Notes under the pieces: model-generated
What the model saw: only the letters and a program-made list of their open reading frames with translations
What the model was told of the DNA's origin: nothing
The model's database searches: none
Program-made: the position numbers and the translations under genes
In this document: positions 11,301-24,500 of the stretch, in pieces
How the letters are laid out: each line of letters begins with the position of its first letter
Position numbering within the stretch: position 1 is the stretch's first letter
Assembly (NCBI RefSeq): GCF_048564905.1
Contig: NC_132997.1
Span: 74,784,271 to 74,848,270, forward strand
Length of the DNA stretch: 64,000 nucleotides
Reading direction: 5' to 3'
DNA from: Vicugna pacos
Taxonomy: Eukaryota; Chordata; Mammalia; Artiodactyla; Camelidae

Positions 11301-14300
11301 AGCCTCGGGAGTCAGGGCTGCATGCAAGGATCTGAGAAGCTGAGTCCTCTAACCACAGCTCGCTGCTGACCTAGCCGAGGCCTGCAGCGCTGGGAGGTGT
11401 TGGCTGTCCAGCCAGTGAGAGGTGAGCCGGCCAGGCGTGGGGAAGGGAAGTGCCAGGGAGGCTGTGTGCTGAGAGGCACATGTGTGCACCCACACCCATG
11501 TCCACGTACAGCCGCTCACCACACCTTGCTGCCAGTCAGGAGGAGGCAGGGGGTGCTCCATGGAGGGAGGAAGGAGCAGGGTCAGTGGGGGTGAGCAGGG
11601 GCGTCGTGGGTGCTGGAAGGGGGGTTTCCTGCCGCCCCCTCCCCAGCCTTGGGCCCCATGTCTCCTTCTTAGTCATTCAGATATCAAGGCAGCCCACTCT
11701 GCCTTCAGGTTCTGGGCATGTGCCCTCTCACCCCAAACACCACAAAACAAACTGCTCAGGATCGGAAATCATCAAACTGTCCGACAGTAGGGGACACGCT
11801 AAATAAATTACGAACACAGCCATACAATGAGATGCTGTGCAGCACTAAAGGAAAACAAAGGAGATAGGCATAGACTTGGAATGATGTCCAGGATATACTG
11901 TTAAGAGAAAGAGAGAGCAAAAAAGCAAGTTTGGGAATGACAGGAAGAGTATAATCATTTCTGATAAAAAAAATTCCGTGGCATATTTTTCTATAAGTGT
12001 GCTCCTATCTGTTTTGCTTGTAATAAAATCATGTCAGAAAGCATGGAACTGGGAAGAGACCACCCCAGATCACCATATCTGAAACTGCTCCCTGCCTCTT
12101 CCCCTCTGCATCCCTAACCCCCTCACGGCATTCTGCATTTTCTTTTTTCATAGCATTTAACATCTACCATTTTATATATTTACCTCGTTGTCATGTTTGT
12201 CAAGTATGTTACTCCTCCTTCCACTAGAATGTAAGGTCACCCATGGCAAGGGTCTTTGTCTACTTAGTCTGGCACATAGTAGGTGTTCAGTAAATAGTGA
12301 TGAAATGAATCAAATGGCACTGGAGGAGGAGGGAGGGAGAAATGTTTCCTTTTTGCTTAATATTCCAAACATAGTGGTAAGATTATGGGTTATTTTTACT
12401 TTCTTTTTTTATGATGTTATATTTTCTGAATTTCCTATAATCGGTTTGCATTATGCCTACTGGCTGGGGAAAAAAAAAGCCTTCTAAAAACAATTGCAAA
12501 TGCTACTCTCCCTGCAGGGCTCCTGGTGCCCACGGCCCCCGTTAGTGGCCCTGGGCGCCTTGGCAGCCCTGCCCTCCCGCAGCAAAGCCTGGCTTTGACT
12601 TTCTCAGCTCTGCAGTCCCCCTATTCCGCCCGCCCTCTCCTCCTGGCTCCCGGCCCGACAGCTTGGCCCTGGCCTCCCCTTTCCAGGCTCCGCTCCCACC
12701 AGATCTTTCCCACTCTTTGGACACAGCGAACATTCTCTCCTCTGGCCTTTGTTCAAGCCAGCCCGGTCCCAGGATGCTCCCCTCAGCCCCCATCCACCCC
12801 TTCCAAATTCCTACAGTCTTTCTAGACCTAGTTCAAGGCCCACTTCCTTGGGAAAACTGCCCAGAGCAGAATGAATTTCCCCTGCCCCAGTCCTTTCACA
12901 GCCACTGGGCCAGTTCAATGGCACATCCAAATCTGTCTTCCATGAGGGCGCTTGTGTCCATCTGCCTCTTTCACTGGACCGTGGTCCTGGAGGGCAGGGG
13001 ACATTTCTGTGTTTCATCTGTCTCTTTGCCATGTCTCTCTGTGTCTCCTGGTCTCCCCTGGGCCTGACTCTGTCTGTCTCCTCGCTGTTCTCTTTCTTTC
13101 CTCAGTCCTTCCATTTGGCCTTCCTATCGGCTCCCTCTCTTCCTGCCTCATTGTGGTCCCCTCCATCAATCGGGAAGGTCTGTGCTGAGATCCATGAAGA
13201 TCCTTCTGGATGTGGGGCCATGGAGCTGTGGGGATGGAGCCTGCCTACCCCTTGTTGTGTCTCCGGGTGCTGGCCTTGCTGCCTGTCAGCGGCCTCAGGG
13301 CATCTCACTGCTGGGCCCAAGGTGGACCCACTGGGGCCAGTCCCCAAGAGCAGCCTTCCTTCAGTGCCCTTTTGGCAACAGAGAGGAGGCTTCAGGGGAC
13401 CTGTGGAGCAGTTTGAACCAGAGCTCAGACCCAGAACAAACCCCTCAGCTTTGCCAAACAGCAAGGATTGGCAGTTGCAGCTTCCATAACCCTGAGCGGG
13501 GGAGGCAGTCGTGAGAGGCGCAGAGGCTCCTGGCCCCCTGAGCCCACCGAATGGCCCAGCTGAGGCCGCCCAGCTGAAGAAGTGGTTCTGTTCTCTTGGC
13601 TGGGGCAGACACTGGCCAGAAGTGAGACCCATTAGGGGCTGTAATACACGTCTCAGAATAGCAGAGGCAGCCCATGGATGTGGGGAAGGAGAACCCAGCC
13701 CCAGTTCTGGCCTCACCGTTGCTTTGTTAGCCTCAACTTCCTTATATACAATGGGGTGGGGTTGATGTTCAAGCCAGATGCCTGGATAAACATCCCCCCT
13801 ATGATGCCATAGAAGTCACCTTGGTGTGTCTGGCTTCACTTGGGTGAAGGGGTCGTGGATGTCCAGTAAGAAAGAGGCAGAACAGGACCTTGGCTGGCTG
13901 CACACGGGGCAGCTATGGGAGGTCCAGCAGTCAAGTCATAGTGGTCAAGAGCCTTGACTGTGATGTACAAGGAGGCACGGGTCCAAACCCAGCCTGCTTT
14001 ACTTTCTGGAGGTGTGATTTAAAGGAGGTTACTTAACCTCAGCCTCAGTTTCCTGACCTGTAAAATGGGGGTTATGATTCCTAACTCATCTTGTTGTGGT
14101 GAGCATGGTATAAGGTATCTCATGTGAAGCACTTAGCCCAGAGCCAGGCATATACTAAGTGCTGGATTTAATGTTGGCTGCTGCTATTTTGCGGGAGAGG
14201 ACTATCTATTTAAAAGTCATCTTGTACCTTTAGGGCCAGCACAGTAAATGGCTGCCTTAAAAGTGACAGACCTCCAACTGCGGGCTGACACACCCAGGGT

Positions 14301-15865
14301 GGAATAGCCTGAAAACATGCTCATATAATCAGGCTCTGGGCCCCCTAAGTATTTATGCCTTTTTTTCAGATTACATAAATATTATGTGTTGCCTATGAAA
14401 ATTGAAAAACATACAAACACAAAATAGAAAAGAAAATAAAAATCACATGTTCCGGCAGGTCTGGATTTGAATCCCAGGTCTGCCATTTACCTATCACGTG
14501 AACTGGGGAAGGTTTTTCAATTGTTCTGATCCTCAGTTTTCCCATTTGTAAAATGGGGATAAATCACACCCAACTCACAGGGTAGCCATGAGGATGAAAT
14601 GAAATAATAAGTACAGTTCTACCGCGCCTGGAACGAGTAAGAATTACCATATCGATCCAGCCACTCTGAGAGAATCACAGTTCACACTTTCTGTGTTTTC
14701 TTTTAGTTTTTTTTTGTGCACATATGAAGTGTATACATTAACACATACATTTTGCCTATTTTTATATAAATATTCTATCACCTCATGAGGCACTAACACA
14801 TAGGGGAGGGTGTCTGATTTTGAAACTAGGTATATTTAACTCACATGTTTTCTTAATCATTGTGTTTTAGTAAAGACACTCTTGTCCCCCACCCTCTGCA
14901 TTTTTTCCACTATTACCCTTCCTCTCCAAGAAGCCTTTTAAGACTCTTCCCCCTAATTCCCCCCACCAGTGTATTTCTTTAAAAATGACATATTTTGAAA
15001 AAATTATCGATTCACAGGAAGTTGCAAAGATAGTACAGAGCAGTCCTGTATACATTTCATCCAGTTTCCCCCAATGGTAGCAGCTTATGTAACTGTAACA
15101 CAATATCAAAACCAGGAAACTGACATTGGTACAATGTGTGTGTATACGTTCTCTGCTGTTTTGTCACCCGTAGATTCGTACAACCACCACCACAATCAAA
15201 ACACAGAACCTTTCCATCACAAAGATCACCCCAGGGCTATCCCTTTAGAGTCACACCCACTTCTCTCCTTTTCACCATTTCTAACCCCCAGCAACCACTG
15301 ATCTATTTTCTATCTCTATAATTTTGTCATTTTGAGAATATTATATAAATGTAATCAACAGTATGTGACTTTTTGAGATCGGCCTTTTCTTCGCTCATCA
15401 CAATGCGGGTGAGGGCTAGCCAAGTTGCTGTCTGTATCAACAGTTCCTTCCTTTTTATTGCTGAGTAATATTCTATGGTGTGCGTGGACCACAGCTTGTT
15501 GAACCATTAATCTACTGAAGGACATCTAGGTCATTTCCAGTTTGGGCTATTACAGATAAAGCGACCAGGAATTATCGTGTATAGATTTTTATGTGGACGT
15601 GAGTTTTCATTCATCTCAGACAAATGCCCAGCAGTGCGATTGCTAGGTCTTATAGTAGTTGCATAGTTTAGTTTTTTGTCTTTAAAAGAAACTGCCAAAT
15701 TATTTTCCAGAATAGCTGTATCAGCAGTGAATGAGAGATTCAGTTTCTCCATATCCTCACCAGCATTTGGTATTGTCACTATTTTTCACTTTAGCTGTCC
15801 TAACAGGTGTGTAGTGACATCTTGTTAATACCACAGGTATACTATTGATGTACTGTATGCATATC

Positions 15866-15906
<41 letters not shown>

Positions 15907-18900
15907 GATTTTTTCCCATTCTCGTCCCCCAGTCAAGAGCCAATTTTCACCCTCTTGGGGGTGATATCAATCCTGCTGAGAATGCATGCTTTCTCCAAGC
16001 CTTCTAGCTAAGAGAAGGCACCAGGGATTTGGTGAGACACTTTAATTACTGGACTAACTCCCAAGAGGCCAAGGAGGCAGCTGGTTTGGACAAGTTTAGT
16101 ACAGGTCATTGTTTGAAGAATAAGGCCACAGCCTTGGACAAATGGAGGATTAAATACTCTGACCCCAAGGTGAACTAATTCAACAGAGGTACCAGGAAGG
16201 GGACCCCAGCAAGGGGTGGGGCATGAAAACCACCTTCCTTAGCTCATGTTCATCTCAAAGCAGGGTTGCCTCCAGCAGCTGGTGTCACAGTAACGTGGTA
16301 CTTGGAAGATGCTATAGCTGTGAGCCCCGCATCTCAGCGGGATGCAAGATGCAGTTTCAGCACCCACTGTCCCAACGACAACAAACAGCTCACTGCACGC
16401 CTCCTCCCCCACCCCCCTGCCCCGACTCACCCAAACCAAAGTGCGCCACGGGCTCCATCTCGCACAGGTAGCCCGAGCCCCCGTCGATGATCCTCAGGTG
16501 GGCCCCACTCTTCTTGGTGTACAGCACAACCTTGGCGCCCCTGGCGAAGGCCCCAAACCGGGTTCGCGGCACCACTCGCAGCCAGTTGTTGCTGAAGCCC
16601 TGTAGGGGGGGGCGGAAGGCAGGCCTGAGCATCAGCCAGATGGGCGGGAGGGAGGATAAGAGAGGGAGAGAAGGAGACGGAAGGGAAGAAGAAAAGGGGC
16701 AGAGGAAAGAGAGGAAGAGGGAGCCGGGAGGGAAGGGTGAACAAGGCAGACAGACTGGCTGAAGTTTGCAAAGAACAGCCTGCAAAAGAGAAAGGAAAGC
16801 CAACAGACTCAGAGGAAACAGCTTTTGGAGAAGTGCCAGTGGAAGGCTGAGGGGCAAAGGGATTCTCCTGGGAGGCAGCCCTTCTTGGAGGTTTACTGTG
16901 CTGCTGAAAATTTATTTGCTTCCTCCCAGACCCGGGATGTCCATTTCCTGCCATGCTGGTCAAGCATGCATCCCGGGCTCCTTTGAACCTCGTCCACCCT
17001 AGGCTGGAGGGAGGGGGGAGACGTTGGGCTGGGCTCTGTGGGTTCTGAGGTCCATGCACACCTGATTTCCCCGGAAGACAGACAGCGGCTGAGCCATGGA
17101 CTCTCCATGTGACAAGATGAGGTCCAGCATCCCGTCTCCATCGAAGTCTGTCACCACACCCCCTGCAACAGCACAGATTTCACTCTGGTCATCGGCCAGG
17201 AGACCCATGCGGGAGGGGGGGTCCTGACCAGGGTCAGATCTACAGCCCTGAGTGTGGGAGGGAGACACAGAGTATAGCACCGGGGTAGGAAGACTGGGGC
17301 TTGAAGCCCAAATCGTCTTCTTTCTAATAGCTGCTCATGATAGGAATTCATAGAAGACAGGGTCCCTTTCCTTCCCCTGGGCTTTTGCAAGGGGAGGGTG
17401 GGCACAAATTACTCAGAGCATGAGAGCTTCTTTCTAGTCCATTACACATGGCCTTTATAGTTGCAGAGTTATTGTCAGTCTATCGAGTGTTTGCATGTAC
17501 ATGCATCCCTCCTCACTACAGCTTAGAAAGGTGAGGAGGGCAGATGTTAATTATCCTCATTTTATGGGTGTGGAGAATAAAACCCAGAAGATGGAGCACA
17601 TTTCCCAAGACCACAGGTGAGGCAATGGCAGGACAGGTCTTGGGACTCCTGATCCAGTGTTTCTGCTCTGACACTGGGCTGAGCGCCAAGAGACATCAGA
17701 CTGCAGGATTGCCAGCCTCTCCTTTCTCTCCCCACCCAGCAAGGTGTCACCAGAGGAGCTATTGCCCATAGATTCCCAGGGTCCTGACCTTGCGGCCCTG
17801 AGACCGGGAGAATGGACCTTCCTCTCCTCCGCTTCCTGCCTGGTGCTCCCTGGGGCTCCTTCTCCACTCTCACCCCTGCCCCAGGATCCCAGCCCTCAGA
17901 GTGGCAGGGACAGGGGGAGCCCTGCCATGGGACTGTGGGATTGGCTGCACCATCCGTCGCCCTCACCCCAGGCTGTGGACAGCAAGGAGCTGGGGAAAGC
18001 AGGCCAGAGCCCTCAGGTGCCCTCACCTGTGCCCCGGCCCTCAGGCTCCAAGGCATCGCCAGGATTGAGCTCCTCGATGAGGGGGTCACCGTGTTCCCTG
18101 CGGATGACGCTGCAGGAGAGGAGACAGGTTGTTCGTGGATGATAACGTGCTGGCGAAGCCCCAGTGGGTCCCCTGGACCTGGAGGTCCACCTGCTCTGTT
18201 CCCTGTCCCCTGAGCTTCCTGAAGCCCCGCTGTGTATGTGCTGCCACCTGGATGCCGACAGAGCCACTCCCTGCTCACAGACCCTGCCTGCACCCTGCCT
18301 GCACCTTTCTTGGGTTTTAGTTTACACTGATAAATATTGATTTTTCCTTCTCTAATGGATGAATTATAGACAGTCAAGGGAAGGGCAGTTGATAGATGGA
18401 GAAGGGGCAGGGATGCAACTACCTTTAACTGACCTTCACTTTCCTTCGAGTGGCCCTGGGTTTCTGAGTTCTGGATGTTACGCAAGGTTCAACTTCCATT
18501 CAAATGTTATCTCCTCCAAGCCCTCCCTGACCGTCCTGCTAGAAGCAATGCCTTCCTGCTTTGCCTTTGTCACTTTCTGCCCCGTGTTGAGGCTCTGTAT
18601 GAATGCATCTTATCTCCCCAGTTAGACTGGGAGCCCTTTGTAGGCTGGGACCATGTATTATCCATCTTTGCTTCTCCCACAGCATCTAACACGGTGCTTG
18701 GCTCTCAGGAAGCTCCAAGCACATGTCTGTGGGATGCACGGGTGAATTCCAGAGGTGAAAGGGAGGAAAGAGTCCCTTCGGGTTGCTGGGGTTCTGTCTA
18801 TTTTGAACTCTGAATTGTGATAATATTTACTGCAGAAGAGTCCACTGTGAAAGTCCTGCTCTTTCTGCACATCGAGCCAAATGCTGATGATGGCAATGGG

Positions 18901-21546
18901 CTTTCCTCTCTAATTTTTCTCACTCATTAGATTCTTACAGCCTTGGTGCTCTGCCCTGGATGTGTGGAGCAATGCTGGGGTCGGGGCGGGAGGAGGGGAC
19001 CAGGAGGGATCTGTATCATTCTCCTACATTGCAGGTGGCTGCTGTCGTCCAAATCACAGAGCATCACCAGAGCGCTGTGCTGGGGCCAGTGTTTTCTTTT
19101 AGGAGGGGGCCGGGGTCCCCTGAGCTGGATCCTCTGGTGGCCAGATGGCAGCGGGTGCTGGTGGAGCTGCAGGGTGTCTGCAGGGTTGAGCAGATGCCCT
19201 GGGAGGTGTCCTCTGTCCATGTGGGGCATCTGCGCTATGTACGTCCACATGTGCAGTCGGGGCAGTGGACAGTGTGCCTGGCAGTGCACTTGGGTGTGTG
19301 CATACCTTCTGGAGGTTTGTATGCCTCAGCCCACTAGCACCTACAGTCCCTTTGATCACTTGTGTACTGCAGACTCTGTCACAGCTGGGCAGACATCCCT
19401 GGGTTCAGGTGACAATGCAGTTAAGAGTTCCCAAGGAGAAGGCCCAGCAATTCCAGTACAGAGCTGGGCAGGTTCACCCAGATATGGGCAACCAGGGCAG
19501 ACTTCTTGGAGGAAGGGTCAACTAAGCTGAGACCAGAACGATGAGTGAGTCCACGTCACTCATAAGAGGGAAGAGCGAGGGGCAGAGGGTGTGCACAATC
19601 TCAGGGTCCAGGCCTGGACTTGCCCGGAACTGAAAGAAGCTAAGTGTGTCTGGTGGCTAGGTGTAAACCAGGAAGTGTAGGGTGACAAGGCTGGGGACAT
19701 GCTGGGTTGTGGGATGTATCAAAGGGAAGATAACGGGGAGCTTCTAATGGGTTTAAGTGTAAGAGGGGTGTGGCCAGATTTGCATTTTCAATTGCTTGGT
19801 CTGCAGGACTGGACACAGGGTGGCAGCTGGAGACTGGGAGTGGCGTGGGGGTGGATGCACGGGAACAGATCAAGTCACATTCGAATGTATAAGTGTAGCC
19901 CCCCACACTATCTGCTGTGGGCTCAGGACCCAGCCATCTGCCATGGGGACTTGGGGCACAGCTGTGTACCTGAGAAGCAAACACACCATACTAACCCACG
20001 GGGTGACCATGTGGTGACCCTGCCCATGGACAGCCTGGGGCCAGCCTGCCTTCCGGGTGGCCGAAGGGAGGCTGGGAGATTTGACAGAGGCCAGGTGGGC
20101 AGAGGAGGTGCCTGGGTTTTTGGGCCACAGAGACTCCTTGGGGCTCAGGGCCCCTGGCGAGTGACACTTTATTAGCCAGAGAAGGAAAGCAATGTCTCTG
20201 TTAACGAGCAATTGATCTTCCGCAATTAATCTGGAAGTTGTGAATAAGCTTTTTGCAAGGCACCTAATTAGTAAATCTGGTGCCTTCAGTGGGTGATTAC
20301 AGCCAGTTGGGATAGATGCTTTGTTAATAATTATATTTTAAAGCACGCTTAGTCAGAGATCTTGCCTTTTATTAATAGTTGGGAGCCCTCCTTGGGGAGG
20401 GGATGGGGACCTTGGGGAACGAGGCAGGTGATCTGGCCCATTTCCTGAATCCAAGCCGCTGGACCTCCCTCCTCTGGCCACCTGGTCCTGAGCCCCATTA
20501 GCATGTTTTGGGCCGGGATAGGGACATTTCAGGCCACATGGGTCCACAGGTTTGTTCCCCAACAGTAGTTCTCAGACTTTGAGAAGCACCCGATGCCTCA
20601 TGCACGTGTTCAAAAGAGATCCCTGAGATTCTGATTCAGGAGGTCCGGGGTGGGCCCAGGGATTCTGTACTTAAAATACACACTCTGGACTTGCTAACGG
20701 TCTCTGGACACCTCTTAGAGAAGTGTTGCCTCTGAAAATCTAACCCTTCCTCCCTATACGCAATGTTCAGAAGCTTCCATTCTTGTCTACCATTTCCTTG
20801 TCTACTGCTAATTGTCTTGTCCAGCATTTCCCAAAGGATGTTTTGCAAAGCACCAGTTCCAAGAGAAAAAAATCTTTGAAAGACGTGTTCTGTGATCAAA
20901 TCTATTTGGAATACTCCATCCACATTTTGGAAAGTAAAAATACTCATGGTCATGTTAAAGGCTCTGAGAAGTCCTGCAGTCAATAAACCTACCTGTCTTG
21001 GCTTAACACAGATGCACCCAAACAGATTAGGCTCTGGAACCCCTTTGGGTGGTACAGTGGAACCTGGCTTCTGGGTACACTTTGGCCATGTCCATATCCC
21101 CTCGCCCATTCTCCCCCACCCCACCAGCAGGAGGCCAGCTTCCTGCCCAGGATTTGCCCTCCATTCTCTCAGCCTATTGCTCAATCCCTGTCCTCCCCTC
21201 TTCTCTGCTCCTTCATCAGGGGATCTTCCTTCTTCCTGCCCTTGGAGCTCCTCTTCTGAGTCCTAAACCTTCCTCCCTGACCCCCAGCCTGCGAAGAGTG
21301 TGTACCCATAAGCCGGGCTGAAGCATTTACCGGAAGAGGCGGTTGGCTGAGGAGCTGCGGTGGGCAAAGTTGTTGAAGAAGATCTCCAGCTCCTGGTCGT
21401 TGTCAAAGTCAGCGGCGATGACTGTGCGAACAGGGGAGGGCATGGAGAACTTGGGTGAGGCGATATCCTGGGAGGAGAGAGGGCTGCAGGTCAGCGGACA
21501 GGTGCATGGGAGAGTGGGAGTGGGCAAGGGGCCAACCCTCTCTCAC

Positions 21547-21583
<37 letters not shown>

Positions 21584-24500
21584 ACGTGCGCACAAAGATA
21601 AAAGACAGGCTGACCTAGCACGTCTTCTCTCACCTCCCGAAAGAGGCCTGGGGGTGCTGTGTTTAGGACCACATGAACCTCAGGCTGCTTGAAGGAGAAC
21701 AAGGAGGCAAGAGGAACAGCCTGGATTCACACGGGTGAAGCACCTTGCCGTTCCCTAGTTGGGACCACATGTGGCCCTCCCATCAAGCACTGGAGGCAGA
21801 GCTGATATTAGCATTCCCACTTTACAGGTGAGGTAACTGAGTTCCAGAGAAGAAGAAGGATTGCCCACAGTCATAGTTAATGAGTCGGGCCATCGCCAGG
21901 GCTCTGATTCCAGACGCTATGCCCTTTCTGGTACGCATCCTTCCTCCTCCGTAGCAAGAGTTGGAGGCTGGGTGGACACTGGGAAGTGTGTGCAGTTGAA
22001 TCCAGGCTTCTCTTCTGACTAGCTGTGTGATCTTAGGCAAGTTAATTAACCTCTCGGATTTCACTCCTCATTAGTGACATGGGGGTAAATAATAGCTGCC
22101 CAGGTTGTGAGGATCACATGTAAAACGCTTGGCATGGAGTGGGCACGAGACAGATCCCTGGCAGTCTGTTGTGGCCTTGCCCCTGCTATCAGCCTCATGG
22201 AAGGTGGCAGAGGTGGCCTTTAGCTGTGTTTTTGCAGCCTCTATTACCTTACCTTGTTTCTTGGGAGTCCTTGGATTTTTTTTTTTTTTTTGGAGACGTT
22301 TGCTTTGAGGGGTGGGTTGCAGGATCAGATACCTCTATCCAGGGCTCATGAGGAGACCCCAGACTCAGGACAGTCTGGCAAGAACCTCAATGTGTTGGCA
22401 GGGCCATGGAAGACCTGGCAAAGGGTCCCAGGTGTGGGACTTGCCTTTGAAATAGAAGAGCTGTGTAGGGTGGCCTTTTGTTTCTGAGCACAATATCCAT
22501 TCCAGGTGGGTTTGTCCCTGAAAGACCCTGGAGCCTGTCTAAATCCCAGGGTCCACGTGGAGAGAATTGGGAAGGGTTTCTGGGAGTGCCCCTCTGCCCC
22601 TGCCCCTGGGCCTACTACTTCAGGCCCTCTCCCCTGGCGGCAGGAATAGCTGCCAGCTCTGGGTTGGCCAGGGAGGGAGCTTGCCCCTGATTAAGAGACC
22701 AGCCAGATGCTCAGGGTGGGCTGAATGGAGCCTTGAGTGCTGGTAACAAAGGGACCTCAGGATCTCCAAGTCGCTATTCTATCGATCCTATAAAAATGGA
22801 AACCTACATAAGCCCCTTGGGGTTGCCCCACTGGACTCCTGGGCTCCTGAGATAATGTACGTAAGATGCTTAGTATCGTTCCTGGTGCACGGAAGGTGCT
22901 TGATAAATGGAGCCTCCGTCATTGCTGCTGTTATTATTATGATTATCATTGCTCTTGTGAGCTCTGGGAGGGGCCATCTGAAGGGTTAGTTGACATTTGG
23001 GGCTGGATTGTTCTTTGCTGGGGGCTGCCCTGTGCACTGTAGGATGTCCAGCACCCCGGCCTCTGCACCCTAGATGCCAGTAGCTCCCCCTAACCCATCT
23101 GTGACAACCAAGAATGTCCCCAGACATTGTCAAATGTCTTGGGGTGGGGACAAAACCACCCCTGGTTGAGAATCTGGGTTAGAACCAAAAACTGAATAGA
23201 GCTGGAAATCACCCGGGCCCCCAGGATCAGCTGCCCTGAGTTCAGGGTGTACCTCTTCCCCATCAGGAGAGCCTGGGTCCCCAGCCTCTGTGGGGAGGGA
23301 GCAGCTGGGCCTGTGCAACCCAAGTGGCAGCTGCCTACAGGGGAGGGACTTGTGACACCACCCAGACATAAGGTCCCTGGAGACTTCCCTGGGACCATCG
23401 AGCTTCAACCAAATGCTGGAATTTTCTTGCTCCCTCGAAGGTTTCTGGCAAGACCTAGATGCCTCCAGAACCATCCTGGCTCCCCAAGATTAGCTTCAAC
23501 CATCCCGTACTCCTATCGCCCTTTCTGAGAAAGCCCCAAATTCAAGGTCATCAGGCTGGTGGCACCTCCTGCACTGTCATCAAGCAGTCTTTCTGAAAAA
23601 TTCTTGTTATCACAGACTACTGACAGCTCAGGGAGGGGGCACAGAAAGGGGCTGAGGTCACCTTGCCCACCGTCTGCCATTTGTCCATAGAGGGCAGCTG
23701 TTGGGAGCTCTGTAGCCTCAACCTCCCCCGTCCCCTACCCCAATTGCCCCCTTGACCTGAACCTCAGTTTGTAAATCTCAGGCCCCAGCTACAGCTCAGG
23801 TTTTCCAGGAGAGACCAGGAAAAAGGCCCCTGATGCAGAGATTGAAGTCCACGCCCCAGGGCCTTTGCCCTGCTCACGCCCCTTGGGAGGCTGCTCTCTC
23901 TCTTGTGCCAGTGACCCTGCTCCGGGCACTACAGACAGTAAGGCAGCCCAGGCTGGAGTCCACTGACCCCAAGATGCTACCTTCTTTGTGGCCACTCGGC
24001 CCCCAGGCTCTGCAGAGCCGTAAGTCCTTCCTCAGCCCTAAGTCCTTCCTCAGCCCGGTGGGAGGCATAGGCGGGGCCCAGAAGACACGCAGGTTGGGGA
24101 AGCCGGGGAGGGAGGGAGAGGCCCCTTCTTACCCGAAAGCGGACCTTCCCGTGGGCGCTCATCTGCAGATAGAGGCGGTGAGGGCCATTCCAGTTGCCAT
24201 AGACGATGTCCACTTTGCCGTCACGGTTGAAGTCTGCCAGAGCAACCCCTCGCCCGTGCTGGTGGGGGTCGTCCACACCTGAGGAGGAAAGGCAGGAGCC
24301 CTCAGAGCAGTGCCCCTTGCAGGCTCCAGAAACACACCTTGCGGGAGCTCTGGGGAGAGCAACAGGGAGGGCGATGCTCACACCATCCTGACTTCTCCAC
24401 GGAGTAGAAGGTGGGACACCATCTGGTTGCAAAGAAAACCAGATACTTGTCTTCGCTGCATTTGCCCAGAAAGTATTATTTTTACTCAGTTTGGGGTAGC

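Larger units (their letters stand above)
6875..16430 (-). other. CRTAC1: Intron 11 (9.6 kb)
   Basis: Holds the camelid SINE, MIR and L2 fragments, an L1ME/L2 nested block, a long antisense L1 fragment and a TG/TA microsatellite. Stretches 8000-9400, 10440-11750 and 13050-13930 show no recognisable repeat or gene. Confidence 0.8.
18110..21330 (-). other. CRTAC1: Intron 8 (3.2 kb)
   Basis: Holds an L2 fragment, hAT-type DNA elements at 20565-21040 and an AT-rich, repeat-free block at 20180-20380. The stretch 18800-19390 shows nothing recognisable. Confidence 0.8.
21468..24132 (-). other. CRTAC1: Intron 7 (2.7 kb)
   Basis: Contains a TG microsatellite, two MIRs in opposite orientation, a poly(T) run, a hAT-like element and an 18-base tandem duplication next to the exon 7 donor. 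The stretch 23200-24000 is unique. Confidence 0.8.

Noticed and set aside
13102-13716. 204-codon open frame on the minus strand
   Set aside because: Intronic and GC-rich, with no family resemblance.
16427-17059. 210-codon open frame overlapping exon 11
   Set aside because: An out-of-frame shadow of exon 11 plus the pyrimidine-rich intron.
17562-18485. 307-codon open frame on the minus strand
   Set aside because: It reads exon 9 and flanking intron out of frame. The composition is GC-driven with no domain, and it is explained by the CRTAC1 exons on the same strand.
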